The position numbers and the translations under genes were made by a program. From contig ABVW01000001.1 in assembly GCA_000173115.1 (NCBI GenBank), positions 124,001 through 188,000 of the forward strand: a DNA stretch of 64,000 bases, read 5' to 3'. The stretch is from Flavobacteria bacterium MS024-3C. Lineage in GTDB: Bacteria; Bacteroidota; Bacteroidia; Flavobacteriales; Flavobacteriaceae. The notes under the pieces were generated by a model. That model was not told the origin of the DNA, made no database searches, and saw only the letters and a program-made list of their open reading frames with translations. Below, one piece after another: positions 29,023-38,829 of this stretch. Each line of letters starts with the position of its first letter. Within the stretch, counting starts at the first letter, position 1.

Positions 29023-31161
29023 TTAGCCTTTAACAGAAGCTAATTTCAATGGATTGGTAAACCTTATTTTTAAATCTTGGAGTACATTTACAGCCTCTTC
29101 TACATAAACATCTTTGGCTAAATCCCTGTGCCAACGGTCTCTTTTCTCTCTGAGCTCTGCATCTTGGGCTAGCATTGTTTTCTCTACGTCTAAAGATTGA
29201 AAAGTCAATTTAGAATCGTACTTAGCTATTTGCTTAAAATAAGCCGCTTTCTCTTTATCTAATTTTACCTCTGTCACATAATCTTCGTAAAGCAAAGAAA
29301 CTTTTTTATTGTCTTGTTGGGATTTTAACCACTTAGCGTTCTCCTCAATAAGCATTAATTGCGGATTGGCTTCCATTCTCTTTTTAGAATTGGCAATGGT
29401 GTTTTCAAAATCAATATATCCTTCCCAAGGGGCATAATCTGCTGCAGGAATTTTATCCCAAGCCATAGGGTGGTCCATATCTCTTTCGCCAATATCTAAA
29501 TAACTGTACTTGTCTGGAACAACCACATCACTCATCACTCCTTTTAATTGGGTAGAGCCTCCGTTAATTCTGTAAAATTTCTGGGTAGTTAACTTTAAAG
29601 CCCCCAAATCTCCAAATTCACTGCTCCTGACAATATTATTTAAAGGCACTACATTCTGAACCGTTCCTTTTCCAAAAGTCTGTTTACTTCCTATCACTAC
29701 AGCCCTTTTGTAATCTTGCATAGCAGCTGCTAAAATTTCTGAGGCAGACGCAGACAATTCATTAACCAATATGACCAAAGGACCGTCCCAAACCAAACGA
29801 TTGTCTGTGTCTTCGTACAATTCTATTTTCTCTTGTCCTGTTTTAACTTGTACAACTGGTCCGTCTTTAATAAATAAACCTGCAATATCTACCACTGTTT
29901 TTAAGGACCCCCCTCCATTGTCTCTTAGGTCTAAAATAAGCCCTTGAGCCCCTTCAGCTTTTAATTTTTCTAATTCAGCCGCAATATCGCTAGCCGCATT
30001 TCTCTCGTTATAATCTTCAAAATCTACATAAAACTTGGGTAAATTGATCAGACCGTATTTGTAATCTCCTTGATTAACCGTAGCTGTTTTAGCAAAAGTC
30101 TCCTCTAATTTAACCACATCTCTGGTAATAGAAATCACTTGTATGGAACCATCCACTTTTTTTACGGTCAGATCTACCAATGAGCCCTTTGGACCTTTGA
30201 TAAGCTTTATAGCGTCGTCTAATCGCATTCCCACAATATCTACTGGGTCCTCTCCTGATTGTCCCACTTTAATGATCTCATCCCCTACCTCAATGTTTTG
30301 GTCCCTCCAAACAGGACCGCCAGAAATTATTTCCACAATTTTCGTTTGGTCTTTACGCTTTTGAAGCCTGGCGCCAATTCCTTCGAATTTACCCGACATA
30401 TCCATGTCAAACCTGTCTTTTTCTTCTGGAGCAAAATAAAAAGTGTGGGGGTCATAGGTCTCTACAATACTGTTCAAATACTGCACAAACCAATCTTTTC
30501 TTTCTAAGTCTGCTACAAAATCAAAGTACTCTTCAAGGCTCTCTTTTGTTTTTGCCCTTGCCTCTGATTCCAGCACAATCACATCTTTAGGGGTATATGC
30601 TGTATCTTCAGTAGCTTTCAAGGCCTCATTCTCTCTTGAGGCAAAATAGGTGCCTAAAGACACATATTTTAATTGCAACCTCCAACGGGCCTCCAATTCT
30701 TTTTTGGATGCTGCATAAGGCAATAAGTCATAATCTACAACCAGTGAATCTACTTCTGAAAAATCATAAGGCGCATTAAGTACTTTCTGATAAAGGTCTT
30801 TAGACTCGTCTATTCTATAGATTAAACGCTCGTAAACTAGGTTAAAAAAACTAATGTCTATTCCTTTAATCTGATCGTCTATTTGGGTTTTGTACGCCTC
30901 GAATATTTCTAAGTCGGAAGCTAAAAAATAACGCTTCATAGGGTCTAACCCTCCTATAAAATTATCGTAAACTCGTTCTGAAAATGCGTCATTTACTGCT
31001 GTAGATTCAAAGTGTAGCCTTTCCAACACATAACTAATCAGCTCTAGTAAAAGTTTGTCTTTATCTGAAGTCTCACTAATACTTTTTGTGAAACTACAAG
31101 AGACAAAAGCAAATAAAACAACGGAACAGACTAATATAAAATTCTTTTTCATCTTCTTCAT
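29023..31161 (-). CDS. Tail-specific (carboxy-terminal processing) protease, S41 family lipoprotein
   Basis: The 712-residue protein has a lipoprotein signal (FAFVSC, Cys22). The order is an N-terminal helical domain, a PDZ domain (about 240-330, with GIGARLQKR and IIKVGQSGEDPVDIVGMRLDDAIKLIKGPKG), the S41 catalytic domain with the Ser in NELSASASEI and the Lys in GSKQTFGKGTVQ (Ser-Lys dyad), and a C-terminal domain of the Prc/Tsp type. It degrades or trims periplasmic proteins from their C-termini. It is divergent from surE, with a 150-nt spacer that holds a short hairpin (AGCCTTT/AAAGGCT, 31174-31188) in its 5' untranslated region. Symbol prc is possible but not assigned. Confidence 0.94.
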   Translation of the reverse strand: MKKMKKNFILVCSVVLFAFVSCSFTKSISETSDKDKLLLELISYVLERLHFESTAVNDAFSERVYDNFIGGLDPMKRYFLASDLEIFEAYKTQIDDQIKGIDISFFNLVYERLIYRIDESKDLYQKVLNAPYDFSEVDSLVVDYDLLPYAASKKELEARWRLQLKYVSLGTYFASRENEALKATEDTAYTPKDVIVLESEARAKTKESLEEYFDFVADLERKDWFVQYLNSIVETYDPHTFYFAPEEKDRFDMDMSGKFEGIGARLQKRKDQTKIVEIISGGPVWRDQNIEVGDEIIKVGQSGEDPVDIVGMRLDDAIKLIKGPKGSLVDLTVKKVDGSIQVISITRDVVKLEETFAKTATVNQGDYKYGLINLPKFYVDFEDYNERNAASDIAAELEKLKAEGAQGLILDLRDNGGGSLKTVVDIAGLFIKDGPVVQVKTGQEKIELYEDTDNRLVWDGPLVILVNELSASASEILAAAMQDYKRAVVIGSKQTFGKGTVQNVVPLNNIVRSSEFGDLGALKLTTQKFYRINGGSTQLKGVMSDVVVPDKYSYLDIGERDMDHPMAWDKIPAADYAPWEGYIDFENTIANSKKRMEANPQLMLIEENAKWLKSQQDNKKVSLLYEDYVTEVKLDKEKAAYFKQIAKYDSKLTFQSLDVEKTMLAQDAELREKRDRWHRDLAKDVYVEEAVNVLQDLKIRFTNPLKLASVKG

Positions 31162-31286
31162 TTTTTAGCAACCAGCCTTTGAAAGGCTTTTAAAGTCCTA
31201 AGATAAGTAAAAGTGCTAGCAATTATTAGGCGTTCACAAATAATTTTTTGTTAAAATAGTCCCGGTAGTAATGCCTATAATTATTG

Positions 31287-31294
31287 TATTTTTG
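31287..31294 (+). promoter_or_regulatory. -7 box upstream of surE
   Basis: TATTTTTG matches the Bacteroidota TAnnTTTG -7 consensus and lies 17 nt before the surE ATG. No TTG was found at the preferred 17-23 nt upstream distance. Confidence 0.35.
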
Positions 31295-31311
31295 TTCACA
31301 AATAGCCCACT

Positions 31312-32097
31312 ATGCAAAAACCACTTATCCTCATTACTAACGACGACGGAATTACTGCTCCAGGAATAAGGCACCTCATAGAATTTGCCAAAGAAATTGG
31401 TGAAGTAATCGTTGTGGCTCCGGACAGTCCTCAATCTGGAATGGGACACGCAATTACCATAAATAGCACCTTATATGCAGAGCAAATAGTCATAGATAAA
31501 AACAATCCTGAACAAAAAGAGTTTAGTTGTAGCGGTACGCCCGCTGACTGCGTGAAAATAGCACTTCAAGAAATTTTACACCGCAAACCGGACCTCTGTA
31601 TTAGTGGAATAAACCACGGTTCAAATGCTTCTATAAATGTCATTTATTCAGGTACAATGAGTGCTGCTATTGAGGCAGGAATAGAAGGAATCCCTGCCAT
31701 AGGATTCTCCCTTTGCGACTTTAGTTGGGAAGCCAATTTCGCAAGTGCCAAACCCTATATCCAACAAATTATTAAGGAATCCTTAAGCAAAGGGATTCCG
31801 TCTGGGGTAGTGCTCAATGTAAATATTCCTAAAATAACGGAGCATACACCAATCAAAGGAATTAAAGTGTCTAGGCAGGCCAAAGGAAATTGGAAAGAGA
31901 AATTTGACAAAAGAACCAGTCCAATGGGAAGGGATTACTATTGGCTAACAGGTGTTTTTGACCTTCAAGACAAAGGAGAAGATACGGATCAATGGGCTTT
32001 AGATCATGGATATATCTCCCTTGTACCTACCCAATTTGACCTTACAGCACACCATGCTATTCAAAATATTAATACTTGGGAGCTCCATGCAAAGTAG
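31312..32097 (+). CDS. surE: 5'/3'-nucleotidase SurE
   Basis: The 261-residue metal-dependent phosphatase of nucleoside monophosphates is linked to stationary-phase survival. The signature LITNDDGITAPGIRHL gives the metal-binding Asp pair. SGMGHAIT and SCSGTPADCVKIAL follow, then the second metal motif SGINHGSNASINVIYSGTMSAA. Length is normal. It overlaps the next small membrane gene by 11 nt and begins the surE - membrane protein - lpxB - comEC operon common in flavobacteria. Confidence 0.96.
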   Translation: MQKPLILITNDDGITAPGIRHLIEFAKEIGEVIVVAPDSPQSGMGHAITINSTLYAEQIVIDKNNPEQKEFSCSGTPADCVKIALQEILHRKPDLCISGINHGSNASINVIYSGTMSAAIEAGIEGIPAIGFSLCDFSWEANFASAKPYIQQIIKESLSKGIPSGVVLNVNIPKITEHTPIKGIKVSRQAKGNWKEKFDKRTSPMGRDYYWLTGVFDLQDKGEDTDQWALDHGYISLVPTQFDLTAHHAIQNINTWELHAK

Positions 32098-32389
32098 TGG
32101 AAAACACCGCTATAAAATAGCCCTAGGAATAGGAATAGGGTACCTAGCAAATACGCTGGGAATTATCCTATACATCTTACTTTTTTCACCGCTAAAAATA
32201 AGGTCTACCCTCCAAATGGCTTATTTAAACGGATACCTTGGGTCAATTATTGGATTGGGCGCTGTTTTAAATTTATTGGCTTTTTTTGCATTCATTAAAT
32301 TAAAAAAAGACCCTGAAGCTAAAGGGGTTTTAGTTGCTACAATTACCGCAGCACTCAGTATTTTAATTTTAAAAGCTTTGGGGCTATGA
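32087..32389 (+). CDS. Small membrane protein of unknown function
   Basis: With the ATG at 32087, 100 residues starting MQSSGKHRYKIALGIGIGY. A longer frame extends upstream inside surE, but its extra 27 residues would be encoded within the surE reading frame and are unlikely. Three hydrophobic helices are visible (about 9-29, 43-67 and 78-98). It overlaps surE by 11 nt and lpxB by 4 nt (ATGA), so the three are coupled. I do not recognise a family; the location hints at envelope biogenesis. Confidence 0.7.
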   Translation: MQSSGKHRYKIALGIGIGYLANTLGIILYILLFSPLKIRSTLQMAYLNGYLGSIIGLGAVLNLLAFFAFIKLKKDPEAKGVLVATITAALSILILKALGL

Positions 32390-33504
32390 AATATTACATC
32401 ATTGCAGGAGAGGCCTCAGGAGACCTTCATGGAAGTTATTTGGTAAAACATTTAATGAAAATAGATGCCAATGCACAGATTAGGGCTTGGGGAGGAGATC
32501 TCATGGAAACTCAGGGTGCGTCCTTGGCCATGCATTATAAAGAGATCGCTGTAATGGGCTTTATAGATGTTTTAAAAAAACTCCCTCAGATCTTTAAAAA
32601 TATTTCCTTCTGCAAAAAAGACCTTCTTGAATTTAAACCAGATGCCGTTATTTTTATTGACTTCTCCGGTTTTAATTTAAGAATTGCCCCATGGGCAAAA
32701 GAAAATGGCTTTGCCACACACTACTATATAGCCCCTCAAGTTTGGGCTTCCAGGCCCAATAGAGTTCAAAAAATAAAGTCTAGCATTGACCACTTATATG
32801 TCACTTTGCCTTTTGAGCCTGAGTTTTACAAAAAATACCACTACAGTCCAACTTTTGTTGGGCACCCGCTTTTAGACCCTATCTCGGACTTGAAAGCGCC
32901 AGAAAAAAATTGGGCCAAAACACAAAATTTAGCTTTAGAAAAACCCTTTATTGCCCTCTTACCAGGCTCAAGAAAAGGGGAGATAAAAGCCGTTTTACCC
33001 CTTTTAGTAAAGACCTGCAATACATTTAAAGACCATCAGTTTGTATTGGCTGCGGCCCCAAATATTTCCCTTAAAATGTACACAGACATTATAGGGGACG
33101 CTCCAATAAAAATAGTTCAAGGCCAAACTTATGCCCTACTGCAACACGCAAAAGCGGCGCTAGTCACCAGTGGAACAGCCACCTTAGAAACCGCATTGAT
33201 TGGGGTGCCACAAATCGTGTGCTACAAAACACAATGGCTTACTTATTGGATTGCAAAAAAAATCATCACCCTTCCATACATCTCATTGGTCAATCTAATT
33301 TTAGACAAAGAGGCGGTACCGGAACTGATCCAAAATAATTTAAATGTCAAAAATTTAAACGCACACCTAAATAATATTCTAGTGGGTGCGGAGCGTGAAG
33401 ATCAACTAGAAAACTATCAAATTTTAAAACAAAAACTCGGTGCAGGTGGTGCAGCAGAAAGAACAGCCAAAGCCATAGTTCATTCGCTCAAGTCCAGTAA
33501 ATAA
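32386..33504 (+). CDS. lpxB: Lipid-A-disaccharide synthase
   Basis: The 372-residue GT19 glycosyltransferase joins UDP-2,3-diacylglucosamine and lipid X to form the lipid A disaccharide at the inner membrane. Family motifs include IIAGEASGDLHGSYLVK, IDFSGFNLRIAPWAK, YYIAPQVWASRPNRVQKI, FVGHPLLD, LLPGSRKGEIKAVLPLL and TSGTATLETALIGVPQIVCYK. Complete. It overlaps the preceding small gene by 4 nt. Together with lptE and lptC it shows that the organism makes and exports LPS. Confidence 0.96.
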   Translation: MKYYIIAGEASGDLHGSYLVKHLMKIDANAQIRAWGGDLMETQGASLAMHYKEIAVMGFIDVLKKLPQIFKNISFCKKDLLEFKPDAVIFIDFSGFNLRIAPWAKENGFATHYYIAPQVWASRPNRVQKIKSSIDHLYVTLPFEPEFYKKYHYSPTFVGHPLLDPISDLKAPEKNWAKTQNLALEKPFIALLPGSRKGEIKAVLPLLVKTCNTFKDHQFVLAAAPNISLKMYTDIIGDAPIKIVQGQTYALLQHAKAALVTSGTATLETALIGVPQIVCYKTQWLTYWIAKKIITLPYISLVNLILDKEAVPELIQNNLNVKNLNAHLNNILVGAEREDQLENYQILKQKLGAGGAAERTAKAIVHSLKSSK

Positions 33505-33621
33505 ATTGTATATTATACCCTAAAGCATCTGTCAATAGCGATAACTTTTATCCTATTTTTATTGTTTTATTAGCTACTCCCCCCTTTTTTTACCAAAAAA
33601 ACCTAGTGACCACAAGGAACT

Positions 33622-35709
33622 ATGTTTTTTAAGCACACTTCTCATCTTTTATTGCTCATCTTAGGATATAGCCTAGGGATCATAGTTATTTATTGGAATT
33701 TTTTTTCTTTTTACACAGGCAGTCCGCTGTTAATAAGCCTATCTATTTGTACCTTTTTATTGGCCTATTTCACCAAAACAAGGCCCTATGTTTTCTGGCT
33801 GTTTTGCTTTTTGGCCACTTTTTTAATGGGAAGCTTGCGCATGGAAATGCATCCAAGTCAGCGACTTTTTAAAACACTCCATCATGAAGGGAAACAAAAA
33901 AATACGCTAGAGACCATTAACCCATTCACGTTGGAGATTAATGGAAATAAACCACAATATTATCAATTCGTCATTGAAGCACCACTAAAAAGCCAGGGGA
34001 AGCAGTACAGGTATGTGGCCGAGATCAGTCCAATAAAAATTAAGGACTGTACAGTTTTGGCGAACAATCACCTTAAATCCAATCCTATACAAACAGTCAA
34101 AGCATTGCTTTCTCATGCCAAAGACACTTTAAAAGAAGCCTTGAAAATAGGACAGGTTGGTCTTGCTAAGGGCTATTTAAACATCCCAAGTGCCACACAA
34201 TTACCAAGGGGGTTTAGTTATAAAAACTACCTCAGGACACAAGATATTCATTTCACCCTTTACATAAGCCATTGGAAAAAAATAGACAATTCAGGCCCGA
34301 AAAGCGGTTATAAATACCTCGCTGCAATGGAGAATATAAAGCGTGACATATTAGAAAAAATAAAAACAACTGCCATGGATTCAGCGGCAATTCAAGTATA
34401 TAGCGCCTTGGTGTTTGGGGAGAAAAAAACACTAGACCCGGGCTTACGAACTGCATACCAAAATGCAGGAGCTGCACATATTTTGGCCATATCTGGCTTA
34501 CACATAGGAATGATTGCAGCTATGCTGTTATTTATATTAGCCCCACTTCAAAGGCTCCCTAGAGGAAAAGTACTCTCTAGCGTACTACTTATATTTTGCT
34601 TGTGGATCTATGCGGTGTTTTCTGGAAGTTCCCCATCTGTAGTTAGGGCCGTTGCTATGTTTGGTTTTTTATCTGTTGGCTGGATTTTTAATAGGCCCAT
34701 GTTTTCGTTGCACTACCTAGCCATTTCATTTTTTTTCATGGTTCTGTGGAACCCATTGGTGCTTTTTTCCTTAGGCTTTGTGATGAGCTACGCTGCAGTC
34801 GCTAGCATCCTTCTAGGAATGCCCCTTGTGGAATCGTTGGGGGTTCCCAAAAACAAGTACGTCAAAAAAATCTGGCAGCTTTTGGGCATCAGTCTTTTGG
34901 CGCAATTGGGAGTATTAGGGCCCTCCTTATTTTCATTCCACCAATTTCCCTTACTATTTCTAGTAACCAATCTTTTAATTATTCCCTGGATAGGCATACT
35001 TCTTGGCTTAGGGATATTTACTGGAATCTGGTGGGCATTTGCTAAGCCACCAGACCTATTGGTATGGCTCTTGAACAAGGGTTTTTCAATCTTAAACAAT
35101 ACGGTGGAATGGATTGGCGCTCAAGAACAGTGGATACTCAAAAGCATTTACTTCCCGAGTAGTTACCTTTGGGCAATGCTGCTTTTAATGGCAGGGTTTC
35201 TAATATGGCAGCACCAAAAATACCACAAGCCCAAAAGCATACAGTACTTTTTTTGCGCTGTAATGATTTTTCAAAGCATTGTAATGGGCCAAAAAATATA
35301 TGACCATAAGACCAATGAGCACTACATCATAAAATCCTATGGACAGCTGTCATTGCTTTCTATAACACCTAGAACCATCCATTACTTTAGTGAAAAACCC
35401 TTAGACAAAAACACCTTAAACAGCTTTAAAAACAATTACGGTATTCATGAAATAATCCATAAAGAATGGGCAAACAATTATCAATTGGAGGAATTTAAAA
35501 TTATATTTCCAAAAACAACGAACCACATTAAAGGCCCTATCAGTCATATTATTATTGACTCTAGCGCCAGAGCATACCCCTCGCATTTTAAACCAGAGCA
35601 GCTCAAAAATACCCAACTCATTACAAGCGGGTTTTACCCTACCAAAGAGATGAATGCTTGGGAAAAATGGGCGCCTTATCTGGAAGATAGACACCCAAGG
35701 TTTTTATAG
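33622..35709 (+). CDS. ComEC/Rec2 family DNA-uptake membrane protein (degenerate C-terminal domain)
   Basis: The protein has 695 residues. The N-terminal part has two helices and an OB-like segment (YYQFVIEAPLKSQGKQYRYVAEI), followed by the polytopic Competence domain (about 245-520; GAAHILAISGLHIGMI is diagnostic). The C-terminal 170 residues, where full-length ComEC has a metallo-beta-lactamase domain, show no HxHxDH motif; they look like a shrunken remnant. The protein probably forms the inner-membrane DNA channel but not a nuclease. It starts 117 nt after lpxB and ends 59 nt before the convergent POT gene. Confidence 0.88.
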   Translation: MFFKHTSHLLLLILGYSLGIIVIYWNFFSFYTGSPLLISLSICTFLLAYFTKTRPYVFWLFCFLATFLMGSLRMEMHPSQRLFKTLHHEGKQKNTLETINPFTLEINGNKPQYYQFVIEAPLKSQGKQYRYVAEISPIKIKDCTVLANNHLKSNPIQTVKALLSHAKDTLKEALKIGQVGLAKGYLNIPSATQLPRGFSYKNYLRTQDIHFTLYISHWKKIDNSGPKSGYKYLAAMENIKRDILEKIKTTAMDSAAIQVYSALVFGEKKTLDPGLRTAYQNAGAAHILAISGLHIGMIAAMLLFILAPLQRLPRGKVLSSVLLIFCLWIYAVFSGSSPSVVRAVAMFGFLSVGWIFNRPMFSLHYLAISFFFMVLWNPLVLFSLGFVMSYAAVASILLGMPLVESLGVPKNKYVKKIWQLLGISLLAQLGVLGPSLFSFHQFPLLFLVTNLLIIPWIGILLGLGIFTGIWWAFAKPPDLLVWLLNKGFSILNNTVEWIGAQEQWILKSIYFPSSYLWAMLLLMAGFLIWQHQKYHKPKSIQYFFCAVMIFQSIVMGQKIYDHKTNEHYIIKSYGQLSLLSITPRTIHYFSEKPLDKNTLNSFKNNYGIHEIIHKEWANNYQLEEFKIIFPKTTNHIKGPISHIIIDSSARAYPSHFKPEQLKNTQLITSGFYPTKEMNAWEKWAPYLEDRHPRFL

Positions 35710-35711
35710 TT

Positions 35712-35745
35712 TCAAAAAAGACCCAGCACCTTAAAATTACCTGGG
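35712..35745 (-). terminator. Possible terminator for the POT transporter gene
   Basis: On the minus strand, CCCAG (complement of 35741-35745) and CTGGG (complement of 35722-35726) form a short stem, followed by TCTTTTTTG. The stem is only 5 bp with a long loop, so this is a weak call. It lies 24 nt after the POT gene stop. Confidence 0.4.
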
Positions 35746-35768
35746 CCACAAATAGGCCTTAATAAATC

Positions 35769-37295
35769 TTAGTGTACGTTACCCATCAGTCTCTTAATAA
35801 AGGGCGATGCGATTAAAACCAGCACCCCTGCTCCAATTGAATACATGGCAATTAATTCAAATCCGTCGGTATAGACCGTCAGTGTTTCCAAACCGCCCAC
35901 ATTGGCATTATCACTCTCTACCGCCAATTCCTTGCTAATAAATCCTACCACTTGAAAGGCATAGGCAGAAGACAAGAACCAGATTCCCATCATAAATGCC
36001 ACAATTCTTTTGGGCGAAAGATCCGTGATTTTTGAAAGACCCACAGGAGACATAAACAACTCTCCAATAGACAACATAAAATACATCACCAATAAATAGC
36101 TAAAAGGGACCATGCCGTTTTCATCTGCTTGAAGCCCACTAATAGATAAAATATAAAAACTCAAACCTGCAAAAAGCAAGCCTAAACCAAATTTATAAGG
36201 CGTTCTTGGGTTTCTTTTTGTTTTAGCCAAATAAGCCCACATGAGTGAAATTGGAATGGCCAGAATAATAATAAACATGGAGTTTAAGGAATTGGTCTGG
36301 GCCGCATCCATCAGGCTTAAATTCACATTTCTGGCAGCAAACAAAGTAATAACACTTCCTGAAAGTTCGTGAAAACCCCAAAAAATAGTCATAAAAAAAG
36401 TAATCAAAATAGCCACAATTAATTTTTTGCGCTCTTCTATGGTGGCGTCTATTAAAACTTTAGCTAAATAAAAGAGAATCACTGCGCCAATGGCTTTAAA
36501 AATAATATTAACTAAATTCTGGTCTCCTAAGAAGGTTTCTCCGTTCATAAATGGACCGTATGAAGACAATAAAAATGCAATCAATGGCGCCGTTAGAAAA
36601 GCAAGAATAGGGATCATTTTTCCTTGAGAAACCCCTAGTAAAGGTTTGTCAATGGCTTCTTGAGAAGGGGGCAATCCCTCTGATCCAAAAACCTGTCTTT
36701 TAATCCCGTTCCAAAAGAATACCAGTCCTAATAACATACCAAATCCTGCCAATCCAAAACCGTAATGCCAACCGTAAGTAGCCGCCAACCAGCCACAAAG
36801 AAGCGGAGCGACCCAGCCACCAATATTAATTCCCATATAAAAAATGGTGAATCCAGAGTCTTTTCTCACATCGCCGTCCTTATAGAGGGAGCCCACAAAA
36901 GTGGAAATATTGGGCTTAAAAAAACCATTCCCTACTACAATAAGACCCAAGGCCAAATAAAAGGCATAGGTATTGTCTACAGCCAACACAAAATGTCCCA
37001 GAGACATGAGAATACCGCCAAGAAAAATGGACCTTCTAAGACCCAGTGTAGTGTCTGAAATCTTACCACCAATCACGGTAGAAGCATACACCAGTGAACC
37101 GTAAGAAGCATATACAGCCGCAGCAGCTACATCCCTTGTGCTTAGGGCTTCAAATATTTTATTCACCATATAAAGGGTCAATAAAGCGCGCATTCCGTAG
37201 AAACTAAAACGCTCCCATAACTCGGCAAAAAATAGATAAAAAAGTCCCTGAGGGTGTCCTAAAATATCTTTAGGTGTTTGGGTAGGTGTAGTCAT
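35769..37295 (-). CDS. Proton-dependent oligopeptide transporter (POT/PTR2 family)
   Basis: The 508-residue major facilitator protein has about 12-14 membrane helices. The POT hallmark ExxERFxYYG reads ELWERFSFYGMRALL in the first helix. GKISDTTLGLRRSIFLGG is the MFS loop, and FKPNISTFVGSLY and FTIFYMGINIGGWVAPLLCGWLA are further POT signatures. It imports di- and tripeptides with protons. It stands alone, divergent from the HMG-CoA reductase gene with a 205-nt spacer in which I found no clear promoter. Confidence 0.94.
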   Translation of the reverse strand: MTTPTQTPKDILGHPQGLFYLFFAELWERFSFYGMRALLTLYMVNKIFEALSTRDVAAAAVYASYGSLVYASTVIGGKISDTTLGLRRSIFLGGILMSLGHFVLAVDNTYAFYLALGLIVVGNGFFKPNISTFVGSLYKDGDVRKDSGFTIFYMGINIGGWVAPLLCGWLAATYGWHYGFGLAGFGMLLGLVFFWNGIKRQVFGSEGLPPSQEAIDKPLLGVSQGKMIPILAFLTAPLIAFLLSSYGPFMNGETFLGDQNLVNIIFKAIGAVILFYLAKVLIDATIEERKKLIVAILITFFMTIFWGFHELSGSVITLFAARNVNLSLMDAAQTNSLNSMFIIILAIPISLMWAYLAKTKRNPRTPYKFGLGLLFAGLSFYILSISGLQADENGMVPFSYLLVMYFMLSIGELFMSPVGLSKITDLSPKRIVAFMMGIWFLSSAYAFQVVGFISKELAVESDNANVGGLETLTVYTDGFELIAMYSIGAGVLVLIASPFIKRLMGNVH

Positions 37296-37500
37296 ATAAG
37301 TTGTTTGTGTATTAAAGGTTGTTTAAAATAAAATGGGTCATTTTAGTATAGAGTTGCTCCCTAGTTTTGCCACAAGGCAAGCCCCTGTATTTTCTGGTAA
37401 AAGCTCCTAAAAATAACATTTTAATACGAGAATCTTTAAAGAAACTACAAATAGGTCATAAAATGGGATTTAACTATCTTAGCAGGACAAAAAAAAATCT

Positions 37501-38829
37501 ATGTCTACCCCCATTCAAGGATTCTCAAAACTTTCTAAAGAAGAAAAAATAGACTGGGTATCTCAAACGTTTACCCAAGGGGATCCTGAAACAAAATCCC
37601 TACTCACCCAATACTGGCATGAGGACAAGACCTTGCAAAAATTACATGATGAATTTATTGAAAACACCCTCAGTAATTTTTATGTGCCCCTCGGAATTGC
37701 GCCAAATTTTTTAATCAACAACAAGCTTTATGCCATTCCAATGGCTATTGAAGAAAGTTCCGTTGTGGCTGCAGCGAGTAAAGCAGCGAAGTTTTGGGGA
37801 ACGCGAGGCGGATTTAAAACCGAAGTACTGGGCACTGAAAAAATAGGCCAAGTACATTTTTTCTTTCAAGGGGAACCCAAAAAATTAAAGGCCTTTTTCA
37901 CCCATATAAAACCCATTTTATTGGCAGACTGCGCCCCACTCACTGCTAATATGGAAAAGCGTGGCGGTGGTATTAGCGACCTGATGTTGAGAGACAAAAC
38001 TTCAGATTTGGCCCATTATTTTCAAATACATGCTGTGTTCCAAACAGCAGATGCTATGGGCGCCAACTTCATTAACTCTTGTTTGGAGCAATTTGCTACA
38101 AGCTTAAAAAGAGAAGCACAGCAATACCATGGATTTTCTGCAGAAGAACAATCTATAGAAGTAGTCATGAGCATTCTTTCTAATTATGTACCCAACTGCA
38201 CCGTGAGGGCTATTGTATCTTGTCCTGTAGGAGATTTAGAAGGCATTGATGGGGCATCCGGTGTTATTTTTGCACAGAAAATGGTGCAAGCGGTTGCTAT
38301 TGCAAAAGCTGAACCACATAGGGCTGTCACACACAACAAAGGCATTATGAATGGCGTAGACGCTGTGGTATTAGCAACGGGGAATGATTTTAGGGCTATT
38401 GAAGCTGGTGTTCACGCCTATGCCGCTAAAGATGGCAGCTATTCAAGCCTTACCCATGCGAGTATAGAAAATGGTGTTTTTAGCTTTTGGATAGAACTGC
38501 CTTTGGCGCTAGGAACCGTTGGAGGACTCACCAATTTACACCCTTTAGTGAAATGGTCTATGGCTGTCTTACAAAAACCTTCTGCTAAGCAACTTATGGA
38601 AATTGTTGCTGTAGCTGGACTCGCTCAAAATTTCGCAGCCTTGCATTCTTTAGTGACCAGTGGAATTCAAAAAGGCCATATGAAAATGCACCTTTTAAAT
38701 ATCTTAAACCAATTAGGGGCAACAGAAGCTGAAAAAGTAGAATTGGTGGCCTATTATAAAGACCAAACCGCAACACACAGTCATGTAGTCAGTAGCTTTA
38801 AAACTTTGAGAAAAAATGGATCGCTATGA
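37501..38829 (+). CDS. Class II hydroxymethylglutaryl-CoA reductase
   Basis: The 442-residue enzyme converts HMG-CoA to mevalonate (biosynthetic here, despite the name degradative for this class). Class II motifs are EESSVVAAAS with the catalytic Glu at about 84, DAMGANFINSCLE (the DAMGxN cofactor motif), NKGIMNGVDAVVLATGNDFR with the catalytic Lys, and ELPLALGTVGG. The next gene, a GHMP kinase, overlaps by 4 nt (ATGA), so the pair feeds isoprenoid synthesis through mevalonate, as known for flavobacteria. Confidence 0.95.
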   Translation: MSTPIQGFSKLSKEEKIDWVSQTFTQGDPETKSLLTQYWHEDKTLQKLHDEFIENTLSNFYVPLGIAPNFLINNKLYAIPMAIEESSVVAAASKAAKFWGTRGGFKTEVLGTEKIGQVHFFFQGEPKKLKAFFTHIKPILLADCAPLTANMEKRGGGISDLMLRDKTSDLAHYFQIHAVFQTADAMGANFINSCLEQFATSLKREAQQYHGFSAEEQSIEVVMSILSNYVPNCTVRAIVSCPVGDLEGIDGASGVIFAQKMVQAVAIAKAEPHRAVTHNKGIMNGVDAVVLATGNDFRAIEAGVHAYAAKDGSYSSLTHASIENGVFSFWIELPLALGTVGGLTNLHPLVKWSMAVLQKPSAKQLMEIVAVAGLAQNFAALHSLVTSGIQKGHMKMHLLNILNQLGATEAEKVELVAYYKDQTATHSHVVSSFKTLRKNGSL

